NCBI GenBank assembly: GCA_000761475.1
Contig: JQNW01000005.1
Coordinates: 1-64,000 of the forward strand
DNA length: 64,000 nucleotides
From: Chromohalobacter israelensis
GTDB taxonomy: Bacteria > Pseudomonadota > Gammaproteobacteria > Pseudomonadales > Halomonadaceae
Reading direction: 5' to 3'
In this document: positions 53,985 through 62,967 of the stretch, in pieces
Layout of the letters: each line of letters begins with the position of its first letter
Numbering within the stretch: the first letter of the stretch is position 1
Program-made: the position numbers and the translations under genes
The notes under the pieces: generated by a model
Database searches by the model: none
Told to the model about the DNA's origin: nothing
Seen by the model: the letters and a program-made list of their open reading frames with translations, nothing else

Positions 53985-54719
53985 TCAGTCGGACGGAGCG
54001 TCGTCGATCGCCTCGCGCGTCAGGCGGATGCCTTCCGCCTCGATGGTGATCAGCCGTTTCTTGTAGAGCCGACCCACGGCCTGCTTGAAGGCGCTCTTGC
54101 TCACGCCCACCCGCGCCTTGATCTCGGCGGCGGGGGTCTTGTCGCCCAGCGCCACGAAGCCGCCGTGACAGCGCAGCAGTGCCAGCACCTTGTCGCCGAC
54201 CACATCGAGCCCCGCCTCGCCGGGCGGCAGCATGGCAAGGTCGAGACGCCCATCCTCGCGTACGCGCTTGATGTACCCCGTCAGCCGCTGACCGCGCCGC
54301 GGCGGATGGACGATGTCATCCGCGTACAGAAGCCCCCAATAGCGGTGATCGACCACCGCCTTGAAGCCCAGGTCGGTACGCTCGGCGACCACCAGCACCA
54401 CCTGATCGCCGGCCTTGAGGTCCGTGGCCTCATCGGCCAGGAAGCGATCGAGCCGCATGGACGCCACCGGCCGTCCCTGGGCGTCTTCGTACAGCATCAC
54501 CAGCACGCGCTTGCCCACCTCCGGCCGGAAGCGCTGCTCGGCGAACGGCAGCAACACGTCCTTCGGCTGGCCCCAGTCGAGAAAGGCCCCGGTGGTATTG
54601 ACCGCCACCACCTTGAGATACGCCACCTCACCGATACGCGCCAGGGGTGGGCGCGTCGAACTCGACGCACGCCGGCCGGGAGCGGAGGAACGTGGGGCGG
54701 GATCTGGGGAACGGGACAT
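53985..54719 (-). CDS. S1-like RNA-binding protein, CvfB/YitL family
   Basis: 244 residues. An N-terminal basic Pro/Arg tail precedes three S1-like OB folds (LARIGEVAYLKVVAVNTTGAFLDWG, AGDQVVLVVAERTDLGFKAVV, RGQRLTGYIKRVREDGRLDL), and a C-terminal winged helix (VGVSKSAFKQAVGRLYKKRLI). This order is that of CvfB, an RNA-associated protein first tied to virulence-factor expression in Staphylococcus. Start is uncertain: the ATG at 54719 lacks a strong ribosome site and one at 54752 is possible. Confidence 0.88.
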   Translation of the reverse strand: MSRSPDPAPRSSAPGRRASSSTRPPLARIGEVAYLKVVAVNTTGAFLDWGQPKDVLLPFAEQRFRPEVGKRVLVMLYEDAQGRPVASMRLDRFLADEATDLKAGDQVVLVVAERTDLGFKAVVDHRYWGLLYADDIVHPPRRGQRLTGYIKRVREDGRLDLAMLPPGEAGLDVVGDKVLALLRCHGGFVALGDKTPAAEIKARVGVSKSAFKQAVGRLYKKRLITIEAEGIRLTREAIDDAPSD

Positions 54720-54881
54720 GATGGCGACCACTGACGAGAGATATGTCCTCATTATGACGCCGCCCGGCAACGCGAGCAAAGGGCGTTGCAGCCTCGACCC
54801 CATGATGCATCTTTATATAACTCTACTCACTTTGGCCGCGGACTCGAGTAAAACACCTTCAGTGAAGGCATTTACTCGGGT

Positions 54882-55415
54882 TTATTGCGATCCTGACATG
54901 CGCCCGCGCACCTGCTCACGCTGCTCCTCCGTCAGCAAGTCCTGAATTTTGTTATGCAGGCGCACTCTATCGACCAGCATGTCACCATGGAGGGTAGCCA
55001 TTTTTCCATGCAGTTCCTTTATTTTCTCGGGATCAGGGCGCTCCGCTTGCATGAGCTGCATCATGTCATCATGCAGGTTCATCATTTCCTCCATCCGATC
55101 AAGTTGAGCAGAGCGGTTTTCCTGTCGCATCTCGCGCATGGTGCTCATCTGCTGCTCGTCGAGGATTCCGGACATCGCGCCCATGCCGCTCATTATTGAG
55201 CAAGGCATCATGCCACTTTGGCCACCCATCATCATGCCGGAGCCCATGCCCCCCTGGCCTCCCATCATCATGCCGAAACCCATACCGCCTTGACCGCTCA
55301 TCATGCCGCCATGACCCTGGAAGCCTTGATGCATGCCTTGAGCAAAGAGGGTACTGCTCGCGGCACCAAGACTTAAGGCCAGTGCAATGGCAAAGATCTT
55401 TTTATGCTTGATCAT
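54882..55415 (-). CDS. Met-rich Spy/CpxP-like periplasmic protein
   Basis: 177 residues. Signal peptide MIKHKKIFAIALALSLGAASSTLFA, then a Met/Gly repeat region (MMSGQGGM, GMMMGGQGGM, GMMMGGQSGM), and a helical part with two LTxxQ-like elements (ILDEQQMSTMREMRQ and LLTEEQREQVRGRM). The helical half resembles Spy/CpxP chaperones. Met/Gly clusters with Met-x-x-Met spacing are often copper(I) ligands, so copper binding is a plausible role. A lone Cys lies at MMPCSIM. GAGGAGAGGAA precedes the ATG. Confidence 0.8.
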   Translation of the reverse strand: MIKHKKIFAIALALSLGAASSTLFAQGMHQGFQGHGGMMSGQGGMGFGMMMGGQGGMGSGMMMGGQSGMMPCSIMSGMGAMSGILDEQQMSTMREMRQENRSAQLDRMEEMMNLHDDMMQLMQAERPDPEKIKELHGKMATLHGDMLVDRVRLHNKIQDLLTEEQREQVRGRMSGSQ

Positions 55416-55433
55416 GATATTTCCTCTCCTCAT

Positions 55434-55722
55434 GTTGCGGGGCGCGAAGTCACTTTCTCACCACAAGGTCAGTAAGGTGGGGCAGCTTCTTCATAAGCTT
55501 ACTCTCTACAGGCACCCCAAAGGTCAAGGAGAAAAAAGACAAATCTCTCCAAACTTGTCACAGGTCATTTTTCGGGCCTGAGCTCCCGCTTCGCTTCAGC
55601 TCGAAAGGTGTAAAAAACCAAACGATACCCTCGAAAAGGGTGATGTTTTATCCGTTAGCGTTGAAGCGGAGGGAAGCGGACATCAAGGCGCGTCAGCTCC
55701 GGAAATGAGACGCGAGTGCTAC
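55434..55722. other. Gene-free AT-rich interval upstream of the Spy-like gene
   Basis: 289 bases, noticeably lower in GC than flanking genes. It holds the MerR-type promoter candidate at 55496-55527. The remainder, up to rsmE, shows no coding or structural signal. Confidence 0.5.
55496..55527 (-). promoter_or_regulatory. MerR-type promoter candidate for the Spy-like gene
   Basis: On the minus strand TTGACC (55527-55522) is separated by 20 bases from TAAGCT (55501-55496). This over-long spacer and TTGACC/TAAG form are typical of promoters twisted by MerR-family metal sensors such as CueR. The dyad that such a protein would bind is not clear here. Start of translation is 80 bases downstream. 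Confidence 0.4.
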
Positions 55723-56451
55723 TCACCCCAAATCGCCGAAGTGATACTGGAGCAGCGTGAGGGCAACGATGGGGGCGGTTTCGGTGCGCAGGATGCGCGG
55801 GCCTAGGGTCAGGGCGGCGAAGTCGGCGGCGCGGGCGGTGCCGATTTCGTTGGGCGATAGACCGCCTTCGGGGCCGACGAGCAGCGCGACGCGGGCGACG
55901 TCGCTGGCGTGTCGCCAGGTGGTGTCGGTGGAAGGGTGCAGGACGAGGCGCAGCGTTTCGTCACGCCTTGCCAGCCAGGCGTCGAGCGTTTGCGGAGGAT
56001 GCACTGTGGGCACGCGGCTACGCCCGCATTGCTCGCAGGCGCTGACCGCGACGGCTTGCCAGTGGGCGAGTTTCTTGGCTTCGCGCTCGCCCTTGAGGCG
56101 CACGTCGCCGTGCTCGGTGTAGAGCGGAGTGATGGCCGCCACGCCGAGTTCGGTGGCCTTCTGGATCGCGTAGTCCATGCGATCGCCCTTGGAGATCGCC
56201 TGGCCCAGGTGCACCGCCAGCGGCGATTCGGCACCTCCCTCGGTCACGGCGGTGATCCGCACGCGCACCTCGCGGCGCCCCACGGCGACGATCTCGGCAT
56301 CGGCTTCATGGCCCTCGCCATCGAACAGGCGCAACGCCGCGCCCTCGCGCAGGCGTAGCGCGCCCGCCACATGGCGCGAGGCACCTTCGGGCAGGGTGAG
56401 CTCCGCTGCGGCGACCAGCGTGGCCGCCACATGAATGCGCGGTCCGGCCAT
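55723..56451 (-). CDS. rsmE: 16S rRNA m3U1498 methyltransferase
   Basis: 242 residues. An N-terminal PUA-like domain (GASRHVAGALRLREGAALRLFDG) leads to a SPOUT methyltransferase domain (QAISKGDRMDYAIQKATELG, LLVGPEGGLSPNEIGTA, LGPRILRTETAPIVAL). It methylates U1498 of 16S rRNA after assembly of the 30S subunit. It begins three bases after the secB stop on the same strand, so the two are probably co-transcribed. Confidence 0.95.
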   Translation of the reverse strand: MAGPRIHVAATLVAAAELTLPEGASRHVAGALRLREGAALRLFDGEGHEADAEIVAVGRREVRVRITAVTEGGAESPLAVHLGQAISKGDRMDYAIQKATELGVAAITPLYTEHGDVRLKGEREAKKLAHWQAVAVSACEQCGRSRVPTVHPPQTLDAWLARRDETLRLVLHPSTDTTWRHASDVARVALLVGPEGGLSPNEIGTARAADFAALTLGPRILRTETAPIVALTLLQYHFGDLG

Positions 56452-56454
56452 CGC

Positions 56455-56949
56455 TTAGTGCGCGTTCTCGGCGGCTTCGCTCTCGCGCTTCTTCTTCTGC
56501 GCGTACATGCCCTCGAAATTGACCGGCGACAGCATCAGTGGCGGGAAGCTGCCACGATTGACCAGGTTGTCGATGCACTCGCGCGCATAGGGGAACAGCA
56601 TGTTGGGGCAGAACGCGCCCAGGGTGTGGTCGAGCTGGTCGTCGCTCAAGCCGGCGATGCGGAACAGACCGGCCTGTTCCACTTCGGCGAGGAATGCCGT
56701 GGCGCCGTCTTCGTTGTTGGTGACCTGAGCCGTCACCTTGACCACCACCTCGTAGAGATTTTCACCGACCTGCTTGTGGGTGGTGTTGAGGTCGAGCCCG
56801 ACCTTGGGCTTGAACGCGTTCTGGAACACGCTCGGCGCGTTGGGTGACTCGAAGGAGATGTCCTTGACGTAGATGCGCTGCATCGAGAACTGCAACTGGT
56901 TCTGCGCGTCGTTGCCACCCTGAGCGGCCTGATTGTTGTCTTCCGCCAT
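56455..56949 (-). CDS. secB: Protein-export chaperone SecB
   Basis: 164 residues. It holds preproteins unfolded and passes them to SecA. Core family segment FSMQRIYVKDISFESPNAPSVFQ, later FCPNMLFPYARECIDNLVNRGSFPPLMLSPVNFEG. Charged Gln/Asp N-terminal tail and C-terminal Glu/Ala tail are normal. It neighbours yibN, but grxC and gpsA, which sit beside secB in enterics, are absent. Confidence 0.96.
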   Translation of the reverse strand: MAEDNNQAAQGGNDAQNQLQFSMQRIYVKDISFESPNAPSVFQNAFKPKVGLDLNTTHKQVGENLYEVVVKVTAQVTNNEDGATAFLAEVEQAGLFRIAGLSDDQLDHTLGAFCPNMLFPYARECIDNLVNRGSFPPLMLSPVNFEGMYAQKKKRESEAAENAH

Positions 56950-57020
56950 GTCGTACTTCCTTTGACTGAGCTATGCATGAGACACGGGGCCCGGCGTGCA
57001 CCGCCCCGTCGGGATAACGA

Positions 57021-57440
57021 TTACTTGCGCACCACCGGCAGCTCGTCGGACTGCCACTGGGTCATTCCGCCCTTCAGCTTGGTGGCCCGCGTGAAGCCCG
57101 CCTGGGTCAGTTGGCCCACGGCGGCGCCGGAGCTCTGGCCATGCTTGCACACCACCACGACCGGCTTCTCCTTGAACGCCTCGAGCTCCTTGAGACGATC
57201 GTTCAGGCGGCCCTGGGGAATGTTGCGCGCGCCGGCGATGTGTCCCGCCTTGAAATCCTTCACCTCGCGGATGTCGAGGAACAGGCCATCCTCGCGATTG
57301 ACCAGCGCGGTGGCCTCGGACGGCGAGACGCCGTTGCTCGAGTTCCTGAGCTCGTAGGCGATCCACGCCACCAATACCACCAGAAAAGCGCCTGACAAAA
57401 GCAGGTGGTTCTGCACGAATTCGAATAGCTGATCGATCAT
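57021..57440 (-). CDS. yibN: Membrane-anchored rhodanese-like protein (YibN)
   Basis: 139 residues. One membrane helix (LLLSGAFLVVLVAWIAYEL) is followed by a rhodanese domain with a catalytic loop starting at Cys (VVVCKHGQSSGAAVGQL). It lies between secB and gpmM as in E. coli. Thiosulfate sulfurtransferase activity is unproven, and recent work on E. coli suggests a role with membrane protein insertion; that function is not readable from the sequence. It is divergent from gpmM. Confidence 0.9.
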   Translation of the reverse strand: MIDQLFEFVQNHLLLSGAFLVVLVAWIAYELRNSSNGVSPSEATALVNREDGLFLDIREVKDFKAGHIAGARNIPQGRLNDRLKELEAFKEKPVVVVCKHGQSSGAAVGQLTQAGFTRATKLKGGMTQWQSDELPVVRK

Positions 57441-57732
57441 GAGTGCGGATAACTCTCGTTGTATGTCGGTCGGGCCGCGTATCCAGTCGGGCCGCGCTCG
57501 GTCGAGTCGTCGTCGCTCGACGGACGACGCGTGACGCCCAACGGGCGCCTTAGTATACATGAGCCACGGGCGGGCGTCCGGCCCCAGCGACTCGGCTGAC
57601 GCTTCCCCGCGACTGCGTTATGATGCCGCAAGGAGACGTGAGTCGCGAACCCCGTGCGCGGTGCCACCGCCACCCGGGGTCATCGGCGTCCCGCGCCGAT
57701 GCGACGTCCATCAGATTCCCGCGAGGCATGTT

Positions 57733-59310
57733 ATGGCAGATACCCACACCCAGCGTCCCCGTCCCGTCGCGCTGTTGATCCTCGATGGCTACGGTCAGAA
57801 CGACGACACCGAGTACAACGCCGTCTACAGCGCCCGGACGCCGGTCATGGACGCGCTGAAGCAACGCTATCCCTCCGCCTTGCTGCACACCGACGGCAAG
57901 TATGTCGGACTGCCCGACGGCCAGATGGGCAACTCCGAAGTCGGCCACATGAACCTCGGCGCCGGGCGCATCGTCTATCAGGACTTCACGCGCATCACCA
58001 AGGCCATCGAGGACAACGAGCTGGCCAGCAACCCCGTGTTGACCGCGCCCATCGATGCCGCCGTGGCCGCCGGCCGTGCCGTGCACCTGCTCGGCCTGCT
58101 CTCGTCGGGCGGCGTGCACAGCCATGAGGATCACATTCTCGCCGTGGCCGCGCTGGCCGCCGAGCGTGGCGCCAAGCATGTCTATCTGCATGCCTTCCTC
58201 GACGGCCGCGACACCGCACCCAAGAGCGCCCGGGCTTCGCTGGAACGCGCCAACGCACGCCTCGCCGAGCTGTTCGGCGCCGACAACGCCTACGTCGCCT
58301 CGATCGTCGGCCGCTACTACGCCATGGACCGCGACAACCGCTGGGACCGTGTCGAGCAGGCCTATCGCGTTATCGTCGAGGGCGAAGGCTCGCAGGTCGC
58401 CACCAGTGCCGAGGCCGGGCTGGACGCCGCCTACGAACGCGGCGAGACCGACGAATTCGTCGCCGCCACCAGCATCCGCCCGCACGGCGAGCCGGTGCGT
58501 ATGGCCGACGGCGACGCCGCATTGTTCCTGAACTTCCGCGCCGACCGCGCCCGCGAGCTCACCCGCGCCTTCGTCGAGGACGACTTCAGCGGCTTCACCC
58601 GCCAGGCACAGCCCAAGCTGGCCCATGAGGGCCTGGTGATGCTCACCGAGTATGCCGCCGACATTCCCGCGCCGGTCGCCTTTCCGCCCACCGACCTGGT
58701 CAACACCCTGGGCGAGACCGTCGCCAAGCGCGGCCTGAAGCAGCTGCGCATCGCCGAGACCGAGAAGTACGCGCACGTCACCTTCTTCTTCTCCGGCGGC
58801 CGCGAGGACGAGTTCGAGGGCGAGCATCGCGAACTCATCCCCTCGCCGCAGGACGTCAAGACCTACGACGAGAAGCCGGAGATGAGCGCGTATGAGCTCA
58901 CCGACAAGCTGGTCGCGGCCATCGACGCGGGCACGTATGACCTGATCGTGTGCAACTACGCCAATGGCGACATGGTCGGCCACAGCGGCAACTTCGATGC
59001 CGCGGTCAAGGCCATCGAGGCCGTGGACGACTGCCTGGGCCGGGTGATCGAGGCCATCGAGCGTGCCGGCGGCGAGTGCCTGGTCACCGCCGACCACGGC
59101 AATGCCGAGCAGATGGTGCACCCCGAGACCGGCAACCCGCAGACGGCCCACACCACCTTCCAGGTGCCGCTGATCTACGTCACGCCGCGTCAGGGCGCCA
59201 CGCTGGCCGACGACGGCAGCCTGTGCGATCTGGCCCCGACCCTGCTGACGATGATGCACGAGCCGGTGCCCGAGGAAATGACCGGCCGAGTGCTGATCGG
59301 CAATACCTGA
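57733..59310 (+). CDS. gpmM: 2,3-bisphosphoglycerate-independent phosphoglycerate mutase
   Basis: 525 residues. It interconverts 3- and 2-phosphoglycerate in glycolysis using two Mn ions. The metal-binding LLILDGYG and the phosphoserine motif [17 protein letters not shown] mark the catalytic centre; HDHGNAEQM-type [15 protein letters not shown] supplies His and Asp ligands. GAGG precedes the ATG. It lies divergent from yibN and 29 bases before envC. The 292 bases upstream hold no further gene. Confidence 0.97.
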   Translation: MADTHTQRPRPVALLILDGYGQNDDTEYNAVYSARTPVMDALKQRYPSALLHTDGKYVGLPDGQMGNSEVGHMNLGAGRIVYQDFTRITKAIEDNELASNPVLTAPIDAAVAAGRAVHLLGLLSSGGVHSHEDHILAVAALAAERGAKHVYLHAFLDGRDTAPKSARASLERANARLAELFGADNAYVASIVGRYYAMDRDNRWDRVEQAYRVIVEGEGSQVATSAEAGLDAAYERGETDEFVAATSIRPHGEPVRMADGDAALFLNFRADRARELTRAFVEDDFSGFTRQAQPKLAHEGLVMLTEYAADIPAPVAFPPTDLVNTLGETVAKRGLKQLRIAETEKYAHVTFFFSGGREDEFEGEHRELIPSPQDVKTYDEKPEMSAYELTDKLVAAIDAGTYDLIVCNYANGDMVGHSGNFDAAVKAIEAVDDCLGRVIEAIERAGGECLVTADHGNAEQMVHPETGNPQTAHTTFQVPLIYVTPRQGATLADDGSLCDLAPTLLTMMHEPVPEEMTGRVLIGNT

Positions 59311-59339
59311 ACGGTGTGCGTGCATTGCGGAGTCGGCGC

Positions 59340-60503
59340 ATGACGACGCCAGTATCCAGCAAGCGAATCGCCATGGCCTGTGCCATGGCGATCTCGTGTG
59401 CGTGGCTATCCCCGCCCGTTGCCTGGGCGCAGGATTCTCCCGAGGAAGTCCGCCGCCAGCTCAAGGCATTGGGAGAGAACATCGAGCAGACGCAAGCTCG
59501 CCTGGAAGGCACGCGCGACGCCCGCGACGAGGCCCAGCGCGAGCTGCGCGAGGTGGAGACTCGACTGGCCGAGACGCACCAGCGCCTGATCGGGCTCCAA
59601 CGCGAACAGGACCAGCTCGACCAGGAAGTCGCCGAGCTCAAGAAACGCCGCCAGACCCTGGAAATAGAGCGCCGCCACCAGCGCGAGGCGCTCGCCAAGC
59701 AGCTCAATGCGCTGTACCGGCTCGGCCCCACGCCGCAACTCAAGCTGTTGCTCAATCAGAGCGACCCCGCACGCCTGGATCGCCTGCAGCAGTATCTCAA
59801 CCATCTCAACCAGGCGCGTCAGCAACGCCTCGATGCACTGGCCAAGCTCGAGGATCAGCTCGACGAGACGCAGCGCGCCCTGCAGTCTCATCAGGCGCGC
59901 CTGGACGACCTCGGCGACGAGCTCACCGCACGACGCGAGACCCTGAGCGAGCAGCGCGGCAAGCGCGAGACCATCCTCGCCCAGTTCAAGGAGCGCTACA
60001 CCACCCAGCGCGCCAAGCTGGCCGCGCTCACCGACGACCGTGAAAACGCCGAACAATTGCTCGATCGCATGCGCGAGCGCCTCGAGCGTCTCGACCAGGC
60101 ACCGCCTTCCACGCAAATCGAGCAGACCCAGGGGAACCTTCCCTGGCCCGTGCAGGGCGACATGCTCACCGGTTACGGCAACGGCGACGGTGTCGACCGC
60201 AACGGTATCCTCATCGGTGCCGCGTCAGGCACCCCCGTTTCCGCCGTGCATGCCGGGCGCGTGGTCTTCGCCGACTGGATGCGCGGTTTCGGCAACCTCG
60301 TGATCATCGACCACGGCGACAACATCATGACCCTGTACGCACACCTGCAACGCTTCGCCGTCGGGGTCGGCGAACAGGTGGAGCGTGGCGCCACCATCGC
60401 CGCCGTCGGCGACAGCGGCGGCCGCGACACCCCGGCCCTGTACTTCGAGGTACGCGAGAACGGCGACCCCATCGACCCCGGCGACTGGATCGCGCGGCGC
60501 TGA
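59340..60503 (+). CDS. envC: Murein hydrolase activator EnvC
   Basis: 387 residues. A signal peptide (to AWAQ) precedes a coiled coil of about 210 residues rich in Glu, Gln, Arg and Leu, then a LytM (M23) domain (SGTPVSAVHAGRVVFADWMRGFGNLVIIDHGDN). The domain lacks the metal ligands of active peptidases: the H-x-x-x-D position reads NGILI and only one His is left in LYAHL. This degenerate state is that of EnvC, which activates AmiA/AmiB at the septum rather than cutting itself. GGAG precedes the ATG. Confidence 0.95.
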   Translation: MTTPVSSKRIAMACAMAISCAWLSPPVAWAQDSPEEVRRQLKALGENIEQTQARLEGTRDARDEAQRELREVETRLAETHQRLIGLQREQDQLDQEVAELKKRRQTLEIERRHQREALAKQLNALYRLGPTPQLKLLLNQSDPARLDRLQQYLNHLNQARQQRLDALAKLEDQLDETQRALQSHQARLDDLGDELTARRETLSEQRGKRETILAQFKERYTTQRAKLAALTDDRENAEQLLDRMRERLERLDQAPPSTQIEQTQGNLPWPVQGDMLTGYGNGDGVDRNGILIGAASGTPVSAVHAGRVVFADWMRGFGNLVIIDHGDNIMTLYAHLQRFAVGVGEQVERGATIAAVGDSGGRDTPALYFEVRENGDPIDPGDWIARR

Positions 60504-60654
60504 GACGCACGATGCGTCACACCGGCAGGCTGGATTGCGCCGACCCATAAAGGCTATGCTGGGGCTCGGCGCGCGTGGGTTCGCCTTCGCCCCGCCACGG
60601 CCCGTCCCCGGGGCCGACCGACACGAGCCCGTTCCGCCGCGTTGTGGAGACCGC

Positions 60655-61977
60655 ATGACTGCAAGCCAATCCCGTTCCCCGCGCCTCGTCGTGCGCCACT
60701 GCCTGCACCTGGGCGTGGCCCTGGCGATCGGCGCGCTGACCCTGCCGCTGCCCGCGCATGCCCAACAGCCGGCCGGCGACGACGCCCTGCCCGTGGAAGA
60801 CGTGCAAACCTTCGCCGAGGTCTTCGAGCGCATCAAGCGCGCCTATGTCGACGAGGTCGACGACACCACGCTGATGCGCAACGCCATGCGCGGCATGCTC
60901 GGCGAGCTCGACCCGCATTCCGCCTATCTCGATGCGGAGTCCTTCGAGGCACTGCGCGAAACCACCGAGGGCGAGTTCAGCGGCGTGGGCATCGAGGTCG
61001 GCATGCAGGAAGGCCAGTTGACGATCATCGCCCCCATCGACGACAGCCCCGCCGCACGTGCCGGACTCCAGGCACAGGACGCCATCCTGCGCATCGACGA
61101 CACGCCCACCGAGAGCCTGTCGCTGCAGGAGGCCGTGGAAATGATGCGCGGCGACGAAGGCGAGGAGATTCGCCTGACCATCCTGCGCGAGGGCGAGGAA
61201 GCCCCGCGCGAGGTAACGCTGACCCGCGAGACGATCCGCACCGACAGCGTCAAGCATGAGATGCTGTCGCCGGGCTACGGCTACCTGCGCATCAGCCAGT
61301 TCCAGAGCCGCACCGGCGAACAGGCCCGCGATGCCATCGCCGCACTGCGCGAGGAAGGCGACGGCAATCTCAAGGGCCTGGTGCTGGACCTGCGCAACAA
61401 TCCCGGCGGCGTGCTCGACAGTGCCGTCGATGTCGCCGACCTGTTCCTCGACAGCGGGCTGATCGTCTATACCGAAGGCCGCCTGGCAGACAGTGACATG
61501 CGCTTCTCGGCCTCTCCCCAGACCAGCGCCCCGGACGTGCCCATGGTCGTGCTGATCAACGGCGGCAGTGCCTCGGCGGCGGAGATCGTCGCCGGTGCCC
61601 TGCAGGACCAGCAACGCGCCGTGCTGATGGGCACCGAAAGCTTCGGCAAGGGCTCCGTGCAGCAGGTGCTGCCGCTCAACAATGGCGACGGCCTGAAGCT
61701 GACCACCGCGCTCTACTACACGCCGGACGGCCGCTCGATCCAGGCTCAGGGCATCGCCCCGGACGTCGACGTCGTGCGCGGTCGCCTCGAGGTCGCCGAA
61801 GCCACCGGCCTGAGCATCCGCGAGTCGGATCTCGAGAATCACCTGCGCAACATCAACGGCGAGCGGGAACGCACCGAGCGCGAAAGCTCCCTCGCCGAAA
61901 GCGACTACCAGCTCGGCGAAGCCCTCAACCTGCTCAAGGCCCTCAACGTCCTGCCCCGTGCCCAGGGCGGCAACTGA
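60655..61977 (+). CDS. Carboxyl-terminal processing protease (S41 family)
   Basis: 440 residues. A signal peptide (to AHAQ), then a PDZ domain (about 105-190, GVGIEVGMQEGQLTIIAPIDDSPA) and the S41 serine protease core with Ser in INGGSASAAE (303-310) and Lys332 (ESFGKGSVQ). It cleaves C-terminal tails of periplasmic proteins, perhaps together with a lipoprotein adaptor. It follows envC by 151 bases and is closed by a strong terminator. envC-ctp neighbourhood is conserved in related bacteria. Confidence 0.94.
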   Translation: MTASQSRSPRLVVRHCLHLGVALAIGALTLPLPAHAQQPAGDDALPVEDVQTFAEVFERIKRAYVDEVDDTTLMRNAMRGMLGELDPHSAYLDAESFEALRETTEGEFSGVGIEVGMQEGQLTIIAPIDDSPAARAGLQAQDAILRIDDTPTESLSLQEAVEMMRGDEGEEIRLTILREGEEAPREVTLTRETIRTDSVKHEMLSPGYGYLRISQFQSRTGEQARDAIAALREEGDGNLKGLVLDLRNNPGGVLDSAVDVADLFLDSGLIVYTEGRLADSDMRFSASPQTSAPDVPMVVLINGGSASAAEIVAGALQDQQRAVLMGTESFGKGSVQQVLPLNNGDGLKLTTALYYTPDGRSIQAQGIAPDVDVVRGRLEVAEATGLSIRESDLENHLRNINGERERTERESSLAESDYQLGEALNLLKALNVLPRAQGGN

Positions 61978-62001
61978 CGCTGCATCCGCGCCCTGCAACG
62001 C

Positions 62002-62040
62002 AAACGCCCCCGTGCTATTGGAACTGCACGGGGGCGTTTT
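62002..62040 (+). terminator. Rho-independent terminator after ctp gene
   Basis: A 14-bp perfect stem (arms 62002-62015, 62026-62039) with TTTT at the end of the second arm and a 10-base loop. It begins 25 bases after the ctp stop. Confidence 0.9.
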
Positions 62041-62101
62041 CTTCGGGCGGCCTTACGCCAGCACCCCAAAGGGTAAACAGGACAGTCAGGAACATTCTCG
62101 C

Positions 62102-62821
62102 ATGAACACTTATCTACTCGTACATGGCGCGTGGCACGGCGCTTGGTGCTGGTATAAAGTCATTCCGGGCCTGGAAAAAGCAGGGCATCGCGTCATTGCA
62201 CCCGACTTGCCCAGCCTTGGTGCCGACAAGACCCCCGCCTCAGAGATCGGGCCCTATACATGGGTCGATCATATTTGCGAACAGCTAGACCGCTTGGACG
62301 AGCCGGTGATTCTGGTAGGTCATAGTCGGGGAGGCATCGTCATTAGTCAGGTGGCTGAAAAGCGGCCTGACAAAATCAAGTCGCTCGTCTACTTATCGGC
62401 CTTCATGGTCCCCAACGGCGAGTCTTTAAAAAGCACCGCCAACTTGCCGGTCAACTCAGACTCCATCGCTTCACCCAATATGGAAATCGATACGGAAGCG
62501 GGCCAGGTGACCATCAAGGATGAAGTGATCAAGGACGCGTTTTACCACCTCTGCTCTGGGGAGGATGTCGCGCTCGCTCGATCCCTGCTGCAACCAGAGG
62601 CGTTGGCACCGCTGGTGACAAAGGTGGCCATCACTGAGAAAAACTTTGGAAGCGTTCCTCGGGTTTATATCGAGCTTCTCCAAGACAAGGCCGTCACATT
62701 GCCCTTGCAGCGATATTTCCAGCAGCAACTGCCATGTGACCGCGTCATCACCATCGACAGCGACCATTCACCGTTTTTCTGCCGCCCCCAGGAAGTTATC
62801 GACGCGCTTCTGAGCCTATGA
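62102..62821 (+). CDS. Alpha/beta hydrolase, plant methylesterase-like
   Basis: 239 residues. The N-terminal YLLVHGAWHGAWCWYKVIPGLE, nucleophile elbow LVGHSRGGIVI and C-terminal catalytic His in DSDHSPFFCRPQEVI resemble the esterase group around salicylate-binding and hydroxynitrile-lyase-like plant proteins and bacterial homologues such as EstC. Substrate unknown. Its base composition and codon use (AAA, TTA, ATT codons more common) are lower in GC than the neighbours and suggest acquisition. AGGAA precedes the ATG. It is bracketed by two similar terminators. Confidence 0.86.
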   Translation: MNTYLLVHGAWHGAWCWYKVIPGLEKAGHRVIAPDLPSLGADKTPASEIGPYTWVDHICEQLDRLDEPVILVGHSRGGIVISQVAEKRPDKIKSLVYLSAFMVPNGESLKSTANLPVNSDSIASPNMEIDTEAGQVTIKDEVIKDAFYHLCSGEDVALARSLLQPEALAPLVTKVAITEKNFGSVPRVYIELLQDKAVTLPLQRYFQQQLPCDRVITIDSDHSPFFCRPQEVIDALLSL

Positions 62822-62871
62822 GCGAAACGGCTCGCCTTCTGCCGCACGCACACTGCCGCGCCTGAAACGCC

Positions 62872-62918
62872 AACGCCCCCGCGCCGTTATTTTGAAGTAA
62901 GCGGCGCGGGGACGTTTT
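62872..62918 (+). terminator. Rho-independent terminator after the hydrolase gene
   Basis: A 15-bp stem with one mismatch (left arm 62872-62886, right arm 62902-62916) followed by T residues. The inner loop TTATTTTGAAGTAA can extend the stem. Its left arm shares AACGCCCCCG with the terminator at 62002. Confidence 0.85.
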
Positions 62919-62939
62919 GTTTAGGGTCTTCCTTGCACA

Positions 62940-62959
62940 TGTAAAGTGACCGTTTTACA
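62940..62959. promoter_or_regulatory. Operator copy A upstream of tetR
   Basis: TGTAAAGTGACCGTTTTACA, with 6-bp arms TGTAAA and TTTACA. It lies eight bases before the regulator ATG. It matches the site before the MFS gene (63623-63642) at 15 of 20 positions. Confidence 0.65.
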
Positions 62960-62967
62960 CTGCCTGC

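Noticed and set aside
57550-59325. A 591-codon open frame opposite gpmM
   Set aside because: gpmM on the plus strand has all catalytic motifs; the antisense frame is composition-driven.
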